DNA of 64,000 nucleotides from an uncultured Bacteroidales bacterium. GTDB lineage: Bacteria > Bacteroidota > Bacteroidia > Bacteroidales > FEN-979. Position 1 is the stretch's first letter. Every line of letters begins with the position of its first letter. Location: the NCBI GenBank assembly GCA_903837605.1, contig CAILVF010000004.1, positions 124,001 through 188,000 of the forward strand, given 5' to 3'. This document shows, one piece after another, positions 45,023 to 54,056 of the stretch. The position numbers and the translations under genes were made by a program. The notes below the pieces were generated by a model, which was not told the DNA's origin, searched no databases, and was given only the letters and a program-made list of their open reading frames with translations.

Positions 45023-46824
45023 CGAATATTAAAACATATCAAATGATAAAACGAGTTCTGATTTATTTGGTGATCGCAGTGATCACCCTTCCGGCTTTTG
45101 CGCAAAAAGGCGGGATGGCTGCAAAGGATTTGAAGAATTATGTGTATTTCCTGGCTTCCGATTCCCTTAAAGGCAGGAAACCCGGCACTGCCGAAATGAA
45201 TGTGGCCGCGCAATACATCCTTGACCATTTTATTGCAGCCGGGCTGAAGCCTATGGCTGATAAAGGCTTCCAGAACTTCGATATTGTCACCGACGTAAGC
45301 CTGGGCCCCGAAAATAAAATTTCCCTTGATGGTTACGATGCAAAGTTCAGGAAGGAGTTCATTCCCCTGGCTTATTCTTCCAGCGGGGAAGTTAAGGCGG
45401 CCGTGGTTTTTGCCGGATATGGTTTCGACCTGGATCTCGACAGCCTCAAATGGAGCGATTATTCAGGGATTGACGTGAAGGGCAAGTGGGTGATGATCTT
45501 CAGGGCCGACCCCGAGCTCGACAAAACCGACAGTAAATTCATCCCGTTCAGTGATGCCCGAAGCAAGGTGCTTACAGCCAAAGATAAAGGGGCAGCCGGG
45601 GTATTGCTTGTCACCCCAAGGGGGCTCGACAAAGATGATAAGCTCATGGCGGTAGTCGTTGAAAACAATGAAGTCACCAGCGGCATCCCGGTGGTGAATA
45701 TAAGGCATGAACTTGCCGACCGCATCCTGGCGGCAAAAGGGATCTCGGCCGACAGCCTGGAACGCCTTATTACCTCGAAGCAGAAACCATACAGTTTTGA
45801 AACCGGCACCATTGCCGGAGTGAAGGTCGACGTGCTGCAAAAGCACGCAAAGACTGCAAATGTGGTTGCCTTGCTTGAAGGCAGCGATCCTGTGCTTAAA
45901 GATGAGTACCTGGTGGTAGGAGGGCATTATGACCACCTGGGATTCGGCGGACCAGGTTCCGGGTCGCGGGTCCCCGACACAAACGCCATTCATAACGGTG
46001 CCGACGATAATGCTTCCGGGGCTGCCATGGTCATGGCACTTGCAAAGGCCCTGGGTCCTCAGAAGTCAAAACTGAAAAGGAGCATCCTTTTTATTGCGTT
46101 TTCAGGTGAGGAAATGGGGCTTCTGGGATCCAAATATTTCGTAAACAATCCCGTGGTTGACCTGAAAAAGATCAAAGCCATGTTCAACTTCGACATGGTG
46201 GGCCGTTTTGATAAGGAAAAAAACTCCATCTCGGTCAGCGGGACAGGGACATCCGCCGAAGGCGACAGCATATTAAGGGTTTTTGAAAAAGGCCTGCCGT
46301 TCATGGTAGTGCATTCCCCCGACGGTTACGGCCCTTCGGATCATGCATCATTCTATTCTTCCAACATACCTGTGTTCTTTTTTACAACAGGGGTCCATAT
46401 GGATTATCATACTCCCGCCGATGATGCCGATAAGCTGGATTACAACGCCGAAAAGAAGATCGGCGATTTCAGCGTGGCGCTCATCTCTGATATCGACAAC
46501 CTTGGCAAGGATCTCACCTTTAAGGAATCAGGGAAAAAGGAAAGCGCCGGCAGAAGCGGCCGCCGTCTTAAAGTCACCCTTGGCATTATGCCTGATTTTG
46601 CCGGCTCCGAAAAGAAAGGCCTGAGAGTCGACGGGGTTACAAAAGACGGTCCTGCCTATAAAGGAGGAATGTTGAAAGGTGATATAATTATCTCTGTTCA
46701 TGGCATGAAAGTCGAAAGTATATACGACTATATGGCCCGCCTTAACAAGCTGAAAGCAGGCATGACGGTAAATGTGGAGGTGATCAGGAACGGGAAAGTT
46801 GTGATATTGATAATACAGTTATAA
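45019..46824 (+). CDS. M28 metallopeptidase with C-terminal PDZ domain
   Basis: Secreted peptidase of 601 residues. A signal peptide ends near residue 29 (LPAFAQ). A PA-like domain spans roughly 110-240. The M28 catalytic domain has zinc ligands H303 (GGHYDH), D329 (NGADDNASG), catalytic E364/E365 (SGEEMGLLG), NFDMVGRF and the last His in YHTPADD. A PDZ domain fills about 515-601 (VDGVTKDGPAYKGGMLKGDIII). Likely an aminopeptidase of the periplasm. The ATG at 45019 overlaps the mnmA stop (ATGA); an ATG at 45043 also gives a signal peptide. Downstream lies the heptamer repeat and gtrA. Confidence 0.9.
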   Translation: MTNIKTYQMIKRVLIYLVIAVITLPAFAQKGGMAAKDLKNYVYFLASDSLKGRKPGTAEMNVAAQYILDHFIAAGLKPMADKGFQNFDIVTDVSLGPENKISLDGYDAKFRKEFIPLAYSSSGEVKAAVVFAGYGFDLDLDSLKWSDYSGIDVKGKWVMIFRADPELDKTDSKFIPFSDARSKVLTAKDKGAAGVLLVTPRGLDKDDKLMAVVVENNEVTSGIPVVNIRHELADRILAAKGISADSLERLITSKQKPYSFETGTIAGVKVDVLQKHAKTANVVALLEGSDPVLKDEYLVVGGHYDHLGFGGPGSGSRVPDTNAIHNGADDNASGAAMVMALAKALGPQKSKLKRSILFIAFSGEEMGLLGSKYFVNNPVVDLKKIKAMFNFDMVGRFDKEKNSISVSGTGTSAEGDSILRVFEKGLPFMVVHSPDGYGPSDHASFYSSNIPVFFFTTGVHMDYHTPADDADKLDYNAEKKIGDFSVALISDIDNLGKDLTFKESGKKESAGRSGRRLKVTLGIMPDFAGSEKKGLRVDGVTKDGPAYKGGMLKGDIIISVHGMKVESIYDYMARLNKLKAGMTVNVEVIRNGKVVILIIQL

Positions 46825-46834
46825 ACAGCCACGA

Positions 46835-46919
46835 GCCATGAGGCATGAGCCATGAGTAAAATGTTAAATCTCATCACTCATCACTCATCACTCATGGCTC
46901 ATGCCTCATTACTCATTTA
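46835..46919. repeat. Heptanucleotide repeat array forming a 20-bp inverted repeat at the gtrA start
   Basis: Seven tandem 7-mers of form TCATNNC/A fill 46871-46919 (three TCATCAC, then TCATGGC, TCATGCC, TCATTAC, TCATTTA). Three inverted copies (GCCATGA, GGCATGA, GCCATGA) lie at 46835-46855. As a result 46838-46857 and 46890-46909 are perfect 20-bp inverted repeats around a 32-base loop. The last heptamer runs into the ATG of the GtrA gene, so the array replaces its ribosome-binding region. Confidence 0.9.
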
Positions 46920-47320
46920 TGAACTACGATCAGATTTTCAACGAGGCCTTCGCACTGAAGTTCATCAAGTTCTGCATGGTTGGCTTTTCAGGCGTATTCG
47001 TCGATTTCGGAATTACCTTCATCTGCAAGGAATTCCTGAAAATTCAGAAATATATATCCAATGCGATCGGGTTCACTATAGCGGCTACAACGAATTACAT
47101 GATGAACCGGATGTGGACTTTTCACAGCCACAACCCGCAGATAGGACTTGAATTTACAAGGTTTTTCCTTATTGCACTCATAGGGCTTGGGATCAACCTG
47201 CTGATAATCTGGACCCTGACAGGAAAGTTTAAAGTGAATTTCTACGTTTCCAAACTGTTTGCCACTCTTCTGGTGACGATCTGGAATTTCATGATCAACG
47301 CGTATTTCACTTTTGCCTGA
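46919..47320 (+). CDS. GtrA-family membrane protein
   Basis: Four-helix membrane protein of 133 residues. FIKFCMVGFSGVFVDFGITFI, NYMMNRMWTF and the C-terminal NFMINAYFTFA are hallmarks of the GtrA family, which helps move undecaprenyl-phosphate-linked sugars across the membrane. No partner glycosyltransferase is adjacent. The ATG at 46919 is chosen; an ATG at 46901 lies inside the heptamer repeat, in frame, and would add six residues. Convergent with the ChaN-like gene (3-base gap). Confidence 0.88.
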   Translation: MNYDQIFNEAFALKFIKFCMVGFSGVFVDFGITFICKEFLKIQKYISNAIGFTIAATTNYMMNRMWTFHSHNPQIGLEFTRFFLIALIGLGINLLIIWTLTGKFKVNFYVSKLFATLLVTIWNFMINAYFTFA

Positions 47321-47323
47321 TGA

Positions 47324-48328
47324 CTATTCGTCATCATCGTCGGCAGAGTTCTCCTGCACGACAGGCTTTTTCTTAGTTTCTTTGGATTTATCTTTGTCGG
47401 CGGATGACTTTGACGGTGCCGCAAACATGGGATCGCTGGCATAGGTTTTTGTCATATCCGAAGGGATCACAATGATAAAATCGGCTTTACCCTCATTTGA
47501 TTTTTCAAGATTATCCGGATCCTCCTGTTCAACACAGCCAACAGTAAGGATCTTAGGGGAAGTACTTCCGCGGCGGATATACTGCTGGACCATCCAAACA
47601 ATGCCTTCATGGTTTTCACTGTGATAAGATCCGTTGAAATGCAAAAAGATGGTACTGTCGATCAGGAAATTTTTTAAAAGGAAATGAGCCATTGTAGCGT
47701 CTTTCATCGCCTGTGCCTTTGCAATGTTGTCACCCATATGGGGCGCTCCCTGCATAGCTGCACTGATGTTTTTATAGCAACTCAGCGATGAATCATACGG
47801 AATTGGAAGCGGGGCTATCAAACCACGTTCATTGGCCATGATATTGTTAAATCCATCAAAACCTTTAAGATTTACAAGCGCGGCAAACCTTCTCGGAATG
47901 CTGGTCGCAATAAACCTGATACCGTTTTCCCTTGCAAATTCCACCAGGGGGGAATAATCGGTCTTGTAATTAGGCCACAACTTAGCCTCGGCATCGAAAT
48001 CTTTTTTACGTATGATCTGCCGTGTGACATATTCATTCAGCAGCAGCTGGTTGTCGGATTCAAACATCTCGGCTCCCAGGACAAGTGCTTTGCCTTTCAC
48101 ATTCAGAAGGTCTTTTGCAAGCTGGAGTTCCAGCCAGTGGCATATGGGGTTGTCATGCATTTCTCCGAAGAAAATTATATCCGAAGAACTTGCAGCTTTT
48201 ATAACATCTGAATAATCAGATTGTTTCCCTTTAGAAGTAAATACTTTATAAGCAGGTTTATCGGAACGGAATCCCGTTGAGAAATAGCCTGCAAGAATTA
48301 TGCAGATAACTGTTAATGATCTTTTCAT
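47324..48328 (-). CDS. ChaN-family (haem-binding-uptake type) exported protein
   Basis: Exported protein of 334 residues with an N-terminal signal (MKRSLTVICIILAGYF, to about residue 20). IIFFGEMHDNPICHWLE, GAEMFESDNQLLLNEY and the HFLLKNFLIDSTIFLHFNGSYHSENHEG block match the ChaN/PF04187 family; Campylobacter ChaN binds haem pairs and is linked to iron uptake. The tail (about 300-334) is Lys/Asp/Glu-rich and disordered. It follows ctpA by 17 bases on the same strand. Confidence 0.84.
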   Translation of the reverse strand: MKRSLTVICIILAGYFSTGFRSDKPAYKVFTSKGKQSDYSDVIKAASSSDIIFFGEMHDNPICHWLELQLAKDLLNVKGKALVLGAEMFESDNQLLLNEYVTRQIIRKKDFDAEAKLWPNYKTDYSPLVEFARENGIRFIATSIPRRFAALVNLKGFDGFNNIMANERGLIAPLPIPYDSSLSCYKNISAAMQGAPHMGDNIAKAQAMKDATMAHFLLKNFLIDSTIFLHFNGSYHSENHEGIVWMVQQYIRRGSTSPKILTVGCVEQEDPDNLEKSNEGKADFIIVIPSDMTKTYASDPMFAAPSKSSADKDKSKETKKKPVVQENSADDDDE

Positions 48329-48345
48329 ATGCTTAAGTGGATTAT

Positions 48346-50085
48346 TTATTGGCCGTCGGCCGGATGTAATTCTTCCTCAACTGAACCAGGTAAACTGTTA
48401 TCAGGCTGGGAATATTTCCCTGCAAGTATCCCTGCATACCGGTCAGCATCTTTCAGTACTCCAATTGCTTCATTCAGCACAGGATCAGTTTTAAGGGACC
48501 CGATGATTTTTCCTTTCTGGTAATAGTACCTGGCGAGGATGTCCATTTTAAGGAGTTCATGAACCTGGTCGCTGTATTTGTTCAGGTCTTCCTTTTTATC
48601 ATTATCCATGCTGGTTTGAAGAAGATCAAGCTCCCCTTTAATGGCATCGTAATACTTCTCTTTTTCAGCTTCTTTTCTTAGTTTCTCCAGGGCGAGTTCG
48701 CTCCGCGTGGTATACTTGTAGTCCTTGTCTTTCAAGAAGGCCAGGAAGTCGCTATAAATGCTGTCAGTGATCTCGAACCGGTCGGCGGGAATTATGCCTG
48801 AATGTGAACGTTCGAACTTTGTTCCATAGTCGAAGATCAGGAATTTATTGTAAAGTGCGAGGGCTATATTGCTGATTTTACGCTCACTGGCCTTCACGTC
48901 GGGGCTTATTCCCCCTCCGTCGTAAACTTTACGTCCATGCTTTGTCTTGAACTCGCGTATAAGTGAATCGGGTATTTTATCAAAGGCGCCCTGTTTGTTT
49001 TTATGGGAATAGTCGATGGCCTGGATACAGCGCCCGCTGGGGATGTAATACTTAGCCACAGTTATCTTCATCTGGGCATTGAAACTGAGGGGAACAACAT
49101 TTTGAACCAATCCCTTGCCGAATGTACGCTGGCCCAGGACAACCCCGCGATCCAGGTCCTGGATTGATCCGGCGAGGATTTCAGAAGCCGAGGCGCTCTG
49201 GCTGTCGACGAGGATGATAATAGGGATCTCCGTGTCGACAGGGGTCGAAGTAGTATAATGCACCTGGTTTTTGTCGGCTTTTTGTCCTTTGGTGGAAACT
49301 ATTTCCTGTCCCTTTTCTACAAACAGGTTGGCAATGTCGACGGCCTCGTTAAGCAAACCTCCCCCGTTTCCACGGATGTCGATGATAAGACCTTTCAGGG
49401 TATTGTTTTCCTTGAGTTTCATAAAGGCCTGGCGGAATTCCTTTGATGCATTCTGGGTGAAGCCCGTGAGTTTGATATAGGCTATGCCGTCGGAAAGTAT
49501 TCCTGAATAGGGGACATTGTCAATTTTAATGTTTTCGCGGATGATGTTTTTGGTCAGCGTGTCAGAGGGGGATTTGCGCTCAATAACAAGGTTCACCGGG
49601 GTTCCGGCTTGTCCTTTAAGCACTGCGCTTACTTCATCATATGTTTTATTGACCGCGGCCTGTCCGTTGATCCTGATAATTTTGTCTCCTGCCTTAAGGT
49701 CGGATTTCTGGGCCGGTGATCCCTCGTACGGCTCGGAAATAACCACGTACTTTCCCTGCTGGTGGATCAGTGCTCCTATTCCCCCGTATTGGCCCGTGGT
49801 GATAAACCGGTAATCTTCAACCTGGTTCTCGGGAATGAAATTTGTGTACGGGTCAAGAGATTCAAGCATCGCATCGATCCCGGTCTGGGTGAGCTGGCCC
49901 GGGTTGATAATATCTACATAATCGGTACTCAGTTCTTTCATCATACTGGAATAAATATCCAGGTTCTTTAAAAGTTCGAAACCGATTTGTGTATTGTTTT
50001 CCTTTTTTGCTCCCTTATCCTGGGCGTCAACTGAAAAAGATATTCCCAGTAAGATTATAAAAAGATATATTCTTAAATTTGTCAT
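48346..50085 (-). CDS. ctpA: C-terminal processing peptidase (S41)
   Basis: Periplasmic serine protease of 579 residues. Signal peptide to about residue 21 (FSVDAQ). PDZ domain at about 85-175 (GGIGALIHQQGKYVVISEP, AGDKIIRINGQ). Peptidase core with NGGGLLNEAVDIANLF, the catalytic Ser in SQSASASEILAGS and Lys in TFGKGLVQ. The C-terminal 200 residues form a helical extension usual in Bacteroidota. Trims C-termini of envelope proteins. The 118-base gap before it (50086-50203) contains a ten-copy heptamer repeat. Confidence 0.94.
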   Translation of the reverse strand: MTNLRIYLFIILLGISFSVDAQDKGAKKENNTQIGFELLKNLDIYSSMMKELSTDYVDIINPGQLTQTGIDAMLESLDPYTNFIPENQVEDYRFITTGQYGGIGALIHQQGKYVVISEPYEGSPAQKSDLKAGDKIIRINGQAAVNKTYDEVSAVLKGQAGTPVNLVIERKSPSDTLTKNIIRENIKIDNVPYSGILSDGIAYIKLTGFTQNASKEFRQAFMKLKENNTLKGLIIDIRGNGGGLLNEAVDIANLFVEKGQEIVSTKGQKADKNQVHYTTSTPVDTEIPIIILVDSQSASASEILAGSIQDLDRGVVLGQRTFGKGLVQNVVPLSFNAQMKITVAKYYIPSGRCIQAIDYSHKNKQGAFDKIPDSLIREFKTKHGRKVYDGGGISPDVKASERKISNIALALYNKFLIFDYGTKFERSHSGIIPADRFEITDSIYSDFLAFLKDKDYKYTTRSELALEKLRKEAEKEKYYDAIKGELDLLQTSMDNDKKEDLNKYSDQVHELLKMDILARYYYQKGKIIGSLKTDPVLNEAIGVLKDADRYAGILAGKYSQPDNSLPGSVEEELHPADGQ

Positions 50086-50130
50086 ATCCTGCTTTTCTTT
50101 TCTCTAAATGCTTTCTTAACACAGATCACC

Positions 50131-50200
50131 TGTTCCCTGTTCCCTATTCCCTATTCCCTATTCCCTGTTCCCTGCTCCCTGTTCCCTGCTCCCTGCTCCC
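50131..50200. repeat. Ten-copy heptanucleotide tandem array
   Basis: Ten uninterrupted 7-mers of form T(G/A)(T/C)TCCC: TGTTCCC x2, TATTCCC x3, TGTTCCC, TGCTCCC, TGTTCCC, TGCTCCC x2. It fills most of the gap between the yidD stop and the ctpA start, so it lies in the putative ctpA 5' leader. Confidence 0.95.
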
Positions 50201-50203
50201 TGC

Positions 50204-50425
50204 CTAAGGTACCGGGTCATATCCATGCCCGCCCCAGGGATGACAGCGCCCCAAACGCCTCAGGGTCATCCACCCACCCTTAAACGGACCGTGTTTGCGT
50301 ATAGCCTCCATCCCATATTCGGAACAGCTTGGCGTAAAACGGCAGGAAGGCATAAGGTAGGGTGAAACAGCTCCCTGGTAGAACCTTATAAGAAGGATGA
50401 AAAAACAACTAAAAATCTTTTTCAC
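50204..50425 (-). CDS. yidD: Membrane protein insertion efficiency factor YidD
   Basis: Small basic protein of 73 residues aiding YidC-dependent membrane insertion. Diagnostic [36 protein letters not shown] and HGYDPVP segments. Overlaps the rnpA 3' end by 17 bases in the classical rnpA-yidD order. Confidence 0.95.
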   Translation of the reverse strand: MKKIFSCFFILLIRFYQGAVSPYLMPSCRFTPSCSEYGMEAIRKHGPFKGGWMTLRRLGRCHPWGGHGYDPVP

Positions 50426-50798
50426 ACTCTTCTTTTAAACGGCGTAAAAGTAAGATTATTTTATCTTGTATTGCCTTATAGTTCAGGATTTCTTTCGATG
50501 TATAGGTTATGCAAAAACCGAGACTGGAAATACCTGAAGGCCCATGCCCGGAGAGGACGGATTTGTTCAGCCTGTATGCTTCCCTGATACGGCGCTTCAA
50601 CAGGTTTCGCTCTGTGGATTTCCTGTGGATTGCTTTTGGGACGCTGATCAGGATCCGGCATGAGGCCCCTGGCTGAGCTTCTGTTTTCATCCATGTGACC
50701 TTCAAAGGATGTATTGTAAAGGTACGGCCGGTTGAAAACAGGGCCCTGATCAAGCTGAACTCATGGAGCCGTTCGTTTTTTGAAAATGTAAGAGGCAT
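50409..50798 (-). CDS. rnpA: Ribonuclease P protein component
   Basis: Protein subunit of RNase P (5' maturation of tRNA), 129 residues. N-terminal [20 protein letters not shown] and the RNR-type motif ([19 protein letters not shown]) are present. rpmH, often upstream in other phyla, is absent; hemD lies upstream here. Confidence 0.93.
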   Translation of the reverse strand: MPLTFSKNERLHEFSLIRALFSTGRTFTIHPLKVTWMKTEAQPGASCRILISVPKAIHRKSTERNLLKRRIREAYRLNKSVLSGHGPSGISSLGFCITYTSKEILNYKAIQDKIILLLRRLKEECEKDF

Positions 50799-50848
50799 TT
50801 AATGGCGAGTTTACCCGGTTCATGAAAGCGGAAGATACCGGCCCCGGT

Positions 50849-51607
50849 TTACTTTTTCCTGGCTTCCTTTGAGAGGAACTGTTCAATAGCGCTTGTAATG
50901 GACGGAGCTTCTTTTGTGGGGGCTTCGATGTCAAGCCTCAAACCTGAATCCTGAATTGTTTTGGCAACGCTTGGGCCAAGGGCGGCAATTACTGTATGGC
51001 CCTGTTCGAATTCAGGGTAATTTTTAAACAGCGATTTGATCCCTGATGGGCTGAAGAACACAAGCATGTCGAATTTAGTGATGTCAGTGTCGGACATGTC
51101 GCGGGCCAGGGTTCGGTAAATAATGGCTTTTTTATAAACAACTTTACTGTCTTCAAGCATTTTCGGCACGTCCTGTTTATGGACATCTGAGCATGGAAGA
51201 AGGAATTTCTCGTTCTTGTGTTTTTTTATCAGGTCAACAAATAGTGAGAAATTCTCCTTGCTGTGGAATATTTTTCTCTTCCTGAACTGAACATATTTCT
51301 GAAGGTAATATGCTGTTGATTCAGAAATGCTGAAATACTTCATGGTTTCGGGAACCTCAACCCTCATTTCCTTACAGATCCTGAAAAAATGGTCGACAGC
51401 ATTTTTTGAAGTGAAAATTATAGCCGTATAATCAAGGATGTTAATCCTGTCTTTCCTGAATTCTTTTGCTGGTACACCCTCAATCCGGATCAGTTGCCGG
51501 AATGTGAAGTTGACACAGAATTTACGGCCGATCTCTGCATACGGAGATTTTTCAAAATCGGTAGGCTGGGGCTGAGAAACAAGGATATTCCTGATCTTCA
51601 ATTTCAA
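50849..51607 (-). CDS. hemD: Uroporphyrinogen-III synthase
   Basis: HemD-family enzyme of 252 residues (hydroxymethylbilane to uroporphyrinogen III). Low conservation is normal for the family; ILVSQPQPTDFEKSPY, IIFTSKNAVDHFF, FFSPSGIKSLFKNYP and VIAALGPSVAKTIQDSGL fit. No ATG precedes the family N-terminus; TTG at 51607 (or 51601) is the likely start. The upstream DUF4271 gene is the usual partner in Bacteroidota, 29 bases away. Confidence 0.87.
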   Translation of the reverse strand: MKLKIRNILVSQPQPTDFEKSPYAEIGRKFCVNFTFRQLIRIEGVPAKEFRKDRINILDYTAIIFTSKNAVDHFFRICKEMRVEVPETMKYFSISESTAYYLQKYVQFRKRKIFHSKENFSLFVDLIKKHKNEKFLLPCSDVHKQDVPKMLEDSKVVYKKAIIYRTLARDMSDTDITKFDMLVFFSPSGIKSLFKNYPEFEQGHTVIAALGPSVAKTIQDSGLRLDIEAPTKEAPSITSAIEQFLSKEARKK

Positions 51608-51636
51608 AGGTGTATTTAGTCAGACAATCAATGAAA

Positions 51637-52425
51637 TCAAAAGCCCTTATTGAAGAGGTAAAGCCCTTTCAGGATTACCAGCAGGGGCAGGATTTCGAGG
51701 CTGCAAAGATACACAAATAAAAATAAATAGGAAAATTTCTTAAGTGAAATTCCTATAAAAAAACCTCTCATCACCCTAAAAAAATTCATTAATACAATGA
51801 TAACCAATGTTATATATAACAGAATAGTTGATTGCAGGAACAGTACCAGGATCAGCAGGGGAAGAAGGATAAGGCCGGTAATAAAGGAAAAGGAGAGAAC
51901 GTTTTGAAGATAAACGTGGGTTGTAGGCATTGTTTTAAATACAATCCCGAGAAAGCGGATGGCTGATATTTTAAGCGACCAGAAAACAATGAACCCGGCA
52001 GTGCAGGCGAGAAAAACCTGGTACTCAGGGAAACGGGAAATGATATCCGGAAGCCATTCTTTAATAATGAGTACCAGAAAGAAGCAGTAGGTGAAAATGT
52101 AAACAATCGAAAGCGCCATGCTGACCCTTTCCTTGAAAAGGCTTCCTTCTTTTGTTAGGATGTTCAGAAAGCGCTGGGAGAGAGGTGCACGATAGATCTG
52201 CCGGAGGCGTTTGAAATAAAAGAAATGAGACCAGGCAAAAATGATCAGGCAGGCGAGAAATGAGAGAATGATCCAATCGGCAGGATAATGCTGGTGTTCT
52301 GAATTCCTGAATGTCCCGGCTTGCAAATGGTGTGAATTGAACAGTGAAGCGCGGTAATTAAAAGATGGCCTGTCAATACTCTGCAGGGTGTATGTCGTGT
52401 CGGTTGAATATGTCGCAGACCTCAT
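51637..52425 (-). CDS. DUF4271 membrane protein
   Basis: Polytopic protein of 262 residues with about six to seven hydrophobic helices from residue 50 on (DWIILSFLACLIIFAWSHFF; LALSIVYIFTYCFFLVLII-like). Matches the DUF4271 family, which is found next to hemD in this phylum and has no known function. The ATG at 52425 overlaps the stop of the upstream pseudouridine synthase gene (ATGA), so that start is preferred over 52464. Confidence 0.78.
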   Translation of the reverse strand: MRSATYSTDTTYTLQSIDRPSFNYRASLFNSHHLQAGTFRNSEHQHYPADWIILSFLACLIIFAWSHFFYFKRLRQIYRAPLSQRFLNILTKEGSLFKERVSMALSIVYIFTYCFFLVLIIKEWLPDIISRFPEYQVFLACTAGFIVFWSLKISAIRFLGIVFKTMPTTHVYLQNVLSFSFITGLILLPLLILVLFLQSTILLYITLVIIVLMNFFRVMRGFFIGISLKKFSYLFLFVYLCSLEILPLLVILKGLYLFNKGF

Positions 52426-53132
52426 GTTGCAGAAGGGATGAACTGTTTTGCAAAATGATTCCACAGGGTGTCATCGGGAGGAGCTGCCACAATCTCGAGC
52501 GGCACTTGTCTTACAGGGTGAACCAGGGTGAGCGACCTCGCATGGAGATGGATGGAGCCATCGGGGTTTGACCTGGGATAGCCGTATTTAAGGTCTCCGC
52601 GGATAGGGCATCCGATATGTGCAAGTTGTGCCCTTATCTGGTGATGCCTTCCTGTGATCAGCTCAACCCCGAGCAGGTAATAATCTTTACTTTTTCCTAT
52701 CACGTTATAGTTGAGTTCGGCGAGCTGGGTATATTTGTCAGGTTCAGGCCTGATAAAGGATTTGTTCTTAACCTCATCCCTCCAGAGGTGGTTTTGAAGG
52801 TGGCCGCTTTCCTGGGGAGGCATGGTTTTAACAACGGCCCAATAGGTTTTATGAATAGTGCCGGCCTTTAGCATTTCATTCAGGCGGCTTAGGGATTTCG
52901 ATGTCCTGGCAAAGATCACCGCCCCGCTTACGGGCCTGTCGATACGGTGCACCACCCCCAGAAAAACCTCGCCTGGTTTGTTGTACCTGACCTTGATATA
53001 AGCCTTGATCTTTTCGCTGAGGGGCTGGTCACCTGTTTTATCCCCCTGGACTATCTCGGAAGGAAGTTTATTAACAACCAGGAGGTGATTGTCGGCATAC
53101 AAAATACGGCTCTCAATACTGCTCACGTTCAT
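52422..53132 (-). CDS. RluA-family pseudouridine synthase
   Basis: Cytosolic RNA pseudouridine synthase of 236 residues. Catalytic Asp in [16 protein letters not shown] (family HRLDxxTSG), plus [17 protein letters not shown] and GDLKYGYPR. No S4 domain. The RNA target cannot be told from sequence. Its start overlaps the panB 3' end by 20 bases. Confidence 0.9.
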   Translation of the reverse strand: MNVSSIESRILYADNHLLVVNKLPSEIVQGDKTGDQPLSEKIKAYIKVRYNKPGEVFLGVVHRIDRPVSGAVIFARTSKSLSRLNEMLKAGTIHKTYWAVVKTMPPQESGHLQNHLWRDEVKNKSFIRPEPDKYTQLAELNYNVIGKSKDYYLLGVELITGRHHQIRAQLAHIGCPIRGDLKYGYPRSNPDGSIHLHARSLTLVHPVRQVPLEIVAAPPDDTLWNHFAKQFIPSAT

Positions 53133-53937
53133 TCGGGAAATTGAGCGATTTTATATCGTTTATGTATGAATCCACTGCTCCCTTTATTTCTTCTGAAAGA
53201 TTGTGATACCGCCGGAGGAACCTCGGGGAGAATTCCATGGTGATGCCAAGCATATCATGAAGCACAAGCACCTGGCCGTCAACTTCGGCTCCTGCACCGA
53301 TCCCGATCAGGGGGATCTTCAGCTCCCTGGCAACCTGACCGCCGAGTTTTGCCGGGATCTTTTCCAGAACAATTGCGAAACATCCCGCGTTTTCAAGCAA
53401 ATGGGCATCTTCAACAAGCTTTGCGGCTTCCGACTCATTAGTGGCCCGTACAACATAAGTGCCGAACTTATGTATCGATTGAGGAGTAAGGCCAAGGTGC
53501 CCCATAACAGGGATGCCTGCCGAAAGTATCCTGTCGACCGATTCTATGATCTCCTTGCCACCTTCCATCTTAACTGCGTCGGCGCCGCTTTCCTTCATGA
53601 TACGGATGGCTGAATTCAGCGCCTCCTTGGAATTCCCCTGGTAGGTGCCAAACGGCAGGTCAACAACAACCAGGGCGCGTTTTACAGCCCTTACTACAGA
53701 AGAGGCATGGTAGATCATCTCATTGAGCGTGATAGGCAGGGTTGAAGTGTAACCTGCCATCACATTGGAGGCGGAATCCCCTACAAGTATTATATCAATA
53801 CCTGTGCTTTCCAGGATCTTTGCAAAAGAAAAATCATATGCCGTAAGCATGGCAATTTTTTCTCCCTTTGATTTCATCTCCTGTAAAACATGTGTAGTCA
53901 CCTTAGTGACGTTGCGAAAGGAATACGAAGCCGACAT
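53113..53937 (-). CDS. panB: 3-methyl-2-oxobutanoate hydroxymethyltransferase
   Basis: First committed pantothenate enzyme (ketoisovalerate to ketopantoate with methylene-THF), 274 residues. [32 protein letters not shown] (metal-site Asp), [10 protein letters not shown] and [10 protein letters not shown] are all conserved. The ATG at 53937 is chosen because a -7 promoter box (53963-53956) overlaps the longer start at 53958. Heads the minus-strand run panB - RluA - DUF4271 - hemD - rnpA - yidD. Confidence 0.95.
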   Translation of the reverse strand: MSASYSFRNVTKVTTHVLQEMKSKGEKIAMLTAYDFSFAKILESTGIDIILVGDSASNVMAGYTSTLPITLNEMIYHASSVVRAVKRALVVVDLPFGTYQGNSKEALNSAIRIMKESGADAVKMEGGKEIIESVDRILSAGIPVMGHLGLTPQSIHKFGTYVVRATNESEAAKLVEDAHLLENAGCFAIVLEKIPAKLGGQVARELKIPLIGIGAGAEVDGQVLVLHDMLGITMEFSPRFLRRYHNLSEEIKGAVDSYINDIKSLNFPNEREQY

Positions 53938-53955
53938 AAGCTCATAATTTGAATG

Positions 53956-53963
53956 CAAAGGTA
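53956..53963 (-). promoter_or_regulatory. -7 box TACCTTTG of panB
   Basis: Minus-strand TACCTTTG, 18 bases before the ATG at 53937; implies a leader of about 12-15 nt and excludes the start at 53958. Confidence 0.5.
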
Positions 53964-54022
53964 TTACAATAAAATTTGTTTCCGACTGAATCGTTTATTT
54001 CAAATAATTCATGCTTTATAAT

Positions 54023-54030
54023 TATATTTG
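54023..54030 (+). promoter_or_regulatory. -7 box TATATTTG of the DUF4249-like gene
   Basis: TATATTTG, 26 bases before the ATG at 54057. No TTG at the expected distance. Confidence 0.45.
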
Positions 54031-54056
54031 CAAAACCAATGTCATCCTGCCAATTC

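Noticed and set aside
46835..50200. Heptamer arrays as possible CRISPR
   Set aside because: Units are 7 bases with no spacers and no cas genes nearby.
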